From assembly GCF_963678635.1 (NCBI RefSeq), contig NC_087071.1:34713680-34773679 (forward strand): a stretch of 60,000 nt of DNA. The letters are read 5' to 3'. This stretch comes from Symsagittifera roscoffensis. Its lineage: Eukaryota > Xenacoelomorpha > Acoela > Convolutidae. Made by a program: the position numbers and the translations under genes. A model generated the notes under the pieces. It was not told where the DNA came from. It did not search any database and was given only the letters and a program-made list of their open reading frames with translations. Positions 57,941 to 60,000 of this stretch are shown here, piece after piece (positions within the stretch are counted from its first letter, which is position 1; the number at the start of each line of letters is the position of its first letter).

Positions 57941-58324
57941 ATGGACAACTTCAACTTGAACGAATTGATGGACCTGGCAGAGGCATATGTGGGACCGATG
58001 GTAGATGCGATCTATCGTCGGCTGATGGATCGATATTTTGCTCTGGAGGACCCCGAGGTAGTCATGTTGCTGAACGCCTTAATAAACATCTTGGGGCATG
58101 ATAACCGTGGGGACACTCCCACGGAAGCCTTATTGATGGCAGCATACAGAAAAAGAGGAGTACTAGACCGCCCGAACATGAGGGTAATGAGGTGGAGAAA
58201 CGGGGTTTTCTCAGGAAGTGACTTGGCGAACGAGCCTGGATTGAGAAGTTCCCGGACATACCAACCAGGCGAGATGCCTCAGCCAACCAAGCCTAGGCCT
58301 GGTCTGAGAAGGATGCATCAGTAG
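57941..58324 (+). CDS. Unknown 127-aa ORF upstream of the SGNH protein
   Basis: ATG start with an acidic, helical N-terminal half (NLNELMDLAEAYVGPMVDAI, then EDPEVVMLLNALINIL) and a Pro/Arg-rich C-terminal tail. I know no domain for it; a helical Gag-like or coiled-coil partner role would fit its place. It ends in TAG at 58322, immediately followed by the ATG of the next ORF in the same frame. Confidence 0.7.
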   Translation: MDNFNLNELMDLAEAYVGPMVDAIYRRLMDRYFALEDPEVVMLLNALINILGHDNRGDTPTEALLMAAYRKRGVLDRPNMRVMRWRNGVFSGSDLANEPGLRSSRTYQPGEMPQPTKPRPGLRRMHQ

Positions 58325-59743
58325 ATGAACAGCGAGGCTGCCTCGTCTATTTCACAACTGAGAGCAGCTGTGCCACCAAAGGGGACGAGAGTAGAGGAAG
58401 AGGTTCAGACGAACGAAACCATGCAAGATCTTAACGGAACGGTGGAAGAACTGGAGAAGACCAGAAGGGAGCTGGACGAAATAACCAAGACCATGCTCAG
58501 TACAGAAGAAGATAGAGACATGTGGAAGAAACTGTTTGAAGATTGTATCACGAAACAAGGTGAAGAAATAGAGCGCTTGAGGCGAGAGTACAAAGAGCGA
58601 TCGGAGCGGCTGGTGCTGGAGAAAATGATACCTGCAAGGAACATTCCTCGTGGACAGTCCCCGATGGAACTTCTGACGCCTCGCGAGTTGAGTCAAAAGA
58701 CGGAGACGCGACTTCCAGCTGCGACTGGTCGAGTGACAATGCCGGACCCGAGTGAGACCCTAGGTGACCCAGTCGTGGAGCAAACGGTGAGAAAATTGAT
58801 AGAAACAGCTGGACGCTTGGTCGCTAATAGGAATGCGCCAGGTTCCGGGGTGACTGCATCCTATGGAACAATAGATGACACGGGCAGAGTACAACCCTCC
58901 CAAGAGATGATGACGAGAACGGGAGTTAGTGATACAACGTTATGGACAAAGGGCTCTAAGGTTCCAGACCGAAAGATACGAGAAATGCCGATGAAGAAAG
59001 TGTCCCGAGTGATTGACGTGCAGAAGAACAACCAGTTGAAGTACAGCTTCACAGGAGTTCCGGACACTGATTCGCGAGCCTGCTTCAATCGATCCAATTG
59101 CAGCCCAGCAGTAAACCTGCAGCAACCGCCACTTGGGACATCAAATCTGATACTGGGTGACAGCTTAGTCAGAAAGCTCCAGAATTTGAGGATCTCCTGG
59201 ATCACTACGGTGATGGCCTTTGGAGGTGCAACGATAGCCCAGCTATTTCGGATGATGGAGCTGATGAACCCAGGGAGGATCCCTAACAAAATGATCCTAA
59301 TAGGGACGAATAATGTATCAAGAGGCTCAAGTGAGAAAGAGGCACAATGGGAGTCGATGATGGTGTGCCTATTTACTACTCTCTGGCATAAATTCAAGTG
59401 CGCAGTACTGACCGTCTGCACCGTACCCACGTTCACAGCGACAGAAAGAAGACATAATGAAGGAGTCATCAGGTGGAACAATATAATAAGGAACTTGGCG
59501 AGTCGGAATACTGGACGGATGATCCTTATGGATATTGAACATGAGCTGAGAGCTATGGATCAGGCCAGATTAACCACCGATGGAATCCACTTTGATAGCA
59601 TTGAAGGACAAGCCTGGTTGAAGAGAGTCTTCCATGAGCGACTGGATGAAATGGAAGTCGAGCTCTTTGACACAGGAGTGCTAAAGAAGGAAGAAACCAC
59701 GAATGAGCCGGCAATTTCAACCTTTGGGCCCTCTTACTTATAA
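58325..59743 (+). CDS. Coiled-coil and SGNH/GDSL hydrolase-like protein, 472 aa
   Basis: Residues about 25-105 form a strongly charged coiled coil (MQDLNGTVEELEKTRRELDE, then QGEEIERLRREYKER). The middle is polar. From about 270 an SGNH fold follows with all four blocks visible: LILGDSLVRK (block I, nucleophile Ser), FGGAT (block II Gly), LIGTNNV (block III Asn) and TTDGIHF (block V Asp-x-x-His). The catalytic set looks complete, so esterase activity is plausible. Such esterases occur in ORF1 of CR1-like LINEs and in other retroelements. The frame ends in TAA at 59741, but the same frame stays open beyond it. Confidence 0.85.
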   Translation: MNSEAASSISQLRAAVPPKGTRVEEEVQTNETMQDLNGTVEELEKTRRELDEITKTMLSTEEDRDMWKKLFEDCITKQGEEIERLRREYKERSERLVLEKMIPARNIPRGQSPMELLTPRELSQKTETRLPAATGRVTMPDPSETLGDPVVEQTVRKLIETAGRLVANRNAPGSGVTASYGTIDDTGRVQPSQEMMTRTGVSDTTLWTKGSKVPDRKIREMPMKKVSRVIDVQKNNQLKYSFTGVPDTDSRACFNRSNCSPAVNLQQPPLGTSNLILGDSLVRKLQNLRISWITTVMAFGGATIAQLFRMMELMNPGRIPNKMILIGTNNVSRGSSEKEAQWESMMVCLFTTLWHKFKCAVLTVCTVPTFTATERRHNEGVIRWNNIIRNLASRNTGRMILMDIEHELRAMDQARLTTDGIHFDSIEGQAWLKRVFHERLDEMEVELFDTGVLKKEETTNEPAISTFGPSYL

Positions 59744-60000
59744 ACACGTTTGGGAATTGTCCCAGACGTGACCTACAGGCCGCAAAGCTCTAGCCAGCCA
59801 GGGCAAAGGACATATGTACAAGATCGATTGGGGGAAGCGCCAATGAGAAGAACCGTCCATCCAAGACGAAGATTAGGACCTGTTAATCCGACCGCAGAGA
59901 CGACCAGCACCCATAGATCAGAGACGACGAGTACCAGCCGAGAGGAACGACGTCCAGACAGGAGCTCTTTGATGTGGTCGAGGCCCATACCTTCTCCCTG
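59744..60000 (+). CDS. Arg/Thr-rich frame continuing past the SGNH ORF (partial)
   Basis: In the same frame as the SGNH ORF, open from the codon after TAA to the window end (85 codons). The first ATG is near 59844 (PMRRTVHPRRRLGPVNPTAE), followed by TSTHRSETTSTSREERRPDR. It looks like a basic, disordered linker and could lead into a polymerase ORF outside the window. Confidence 0.5.

Larger units (their letters stand above)
56450..60000 (+). mobile_element. Candidate multi-ORF retroelement, 5' part
   Basis: From about 56450 the base composition shifts to clearly higher G+C, and long plus-strand frames follow each other to the window end: acidic ORF pieces, a macro-like protein, a small unknown ORF, a coiled-coil/SGNH protein and an open Arg-rich frame. 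SGNH/GDSL hydrolase domains are known in the first ORFs of CR1-like LINEs and in giant retroelements of bdelloid rotifers. That, together with the ORF arrangement, makes a retroelement the best guess. No terminal repeats or polymerase are visible inside the window, so both boundaries are uncertain. Confidence 0.5.

Noticed and set aside
58861-59481. 206-residue minus-strand frame
   Set aside because: Shadow of the SGNH ORF. The plus strand has the recognisable catalytic blocks.
56744-59743. A nuclear genetic code in which TAA/TAG are sense codons
   Set aside because: The recognised true ends (receptor, last Gypsy frame, macro frame) are TGA, which made me consider it. But hundreds of codons of gag, pol and the SGNH ORF use only CAA/CAG for Gln, with no internal TAA/TAG. 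Single nonsense or readthrough codons explain the data better.
1-60000. CRISPR arrays, bacterial operons, attachment sites
   Set aside because: The window is eukaryotic. The regular repeats seen are minisatellites and microsatellites without unique spacers.

Overview
The window looks like animal nuclear DNA: about two thirds A+T, gene-poor, with long introns and many decayed transposable elements. The strongest host gene is a nicotinic-receptor-like Cys-loop ion channel on the minus strand. I joined six exons by splice sites and phase, from 43587 down to the stop at 19647. They give 413 in-phase codons including the stop; only the 5' end (signal peptide exon) is missing. Splice sites are GT..AG, mostly with TTTCAG-like acceptors. 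A Cys-loop channel together with Ty3/Gypsy, BEL/Pao, Penelope-like, hAT and Merlin-like remnants suggests an invertebrate, but I cannot name the phylum.

Layout. 1-10,000 is mostly non-coding, with a minisatellite, a 556-bp tandem duplication and a Merlin/ISXO2-like transposase remnant. 10,197-12,710 holds unrecognised coding-like ORFs. 15,983-18,850 is a decayed hAT transposon (7/8-matching target duplication) carrying a nested hAT MITE. 19,647-43,587 is the receptor gene. Its 11.4-kb intron holds a young Ty3/Gypsy element (21,218-28,378, antisense to the gene, 258-bp LTRs differing at two sites, GTGAC target duplication). Other introns hold a BEL/Pao integrase remnant, a ~510-bp hairpin-ended repeat family, a 771-bp element with inverted ends and several minisatellites. 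43,600-53,900 is AT-rich and nearly featureless apart from MITEs and palindrome clusters. 53,922-55,276 is a decayed Penelope-like element ending in a GIY-YIG remnant.

The most unusual part is 56,450-60,000. It is clearly richer in G+C and codes on the plus strand for acidic ORFs, a macro-domain-like protein, a small unknown ORF and a coiled-coil plus SGNH/GDSL-hydrolase protein. A further arginine-rich frame runs off the window. Several ORFs are split only by single in-frame stop codons, and one pair is joined stop-to-start (TAGATG). I read this as the 5' part of a multi-ORF retroelement; the polymerase would lie beyond the window. The same style, one in-frame TAA, separates gag-protease from pol in the Gypsy element.
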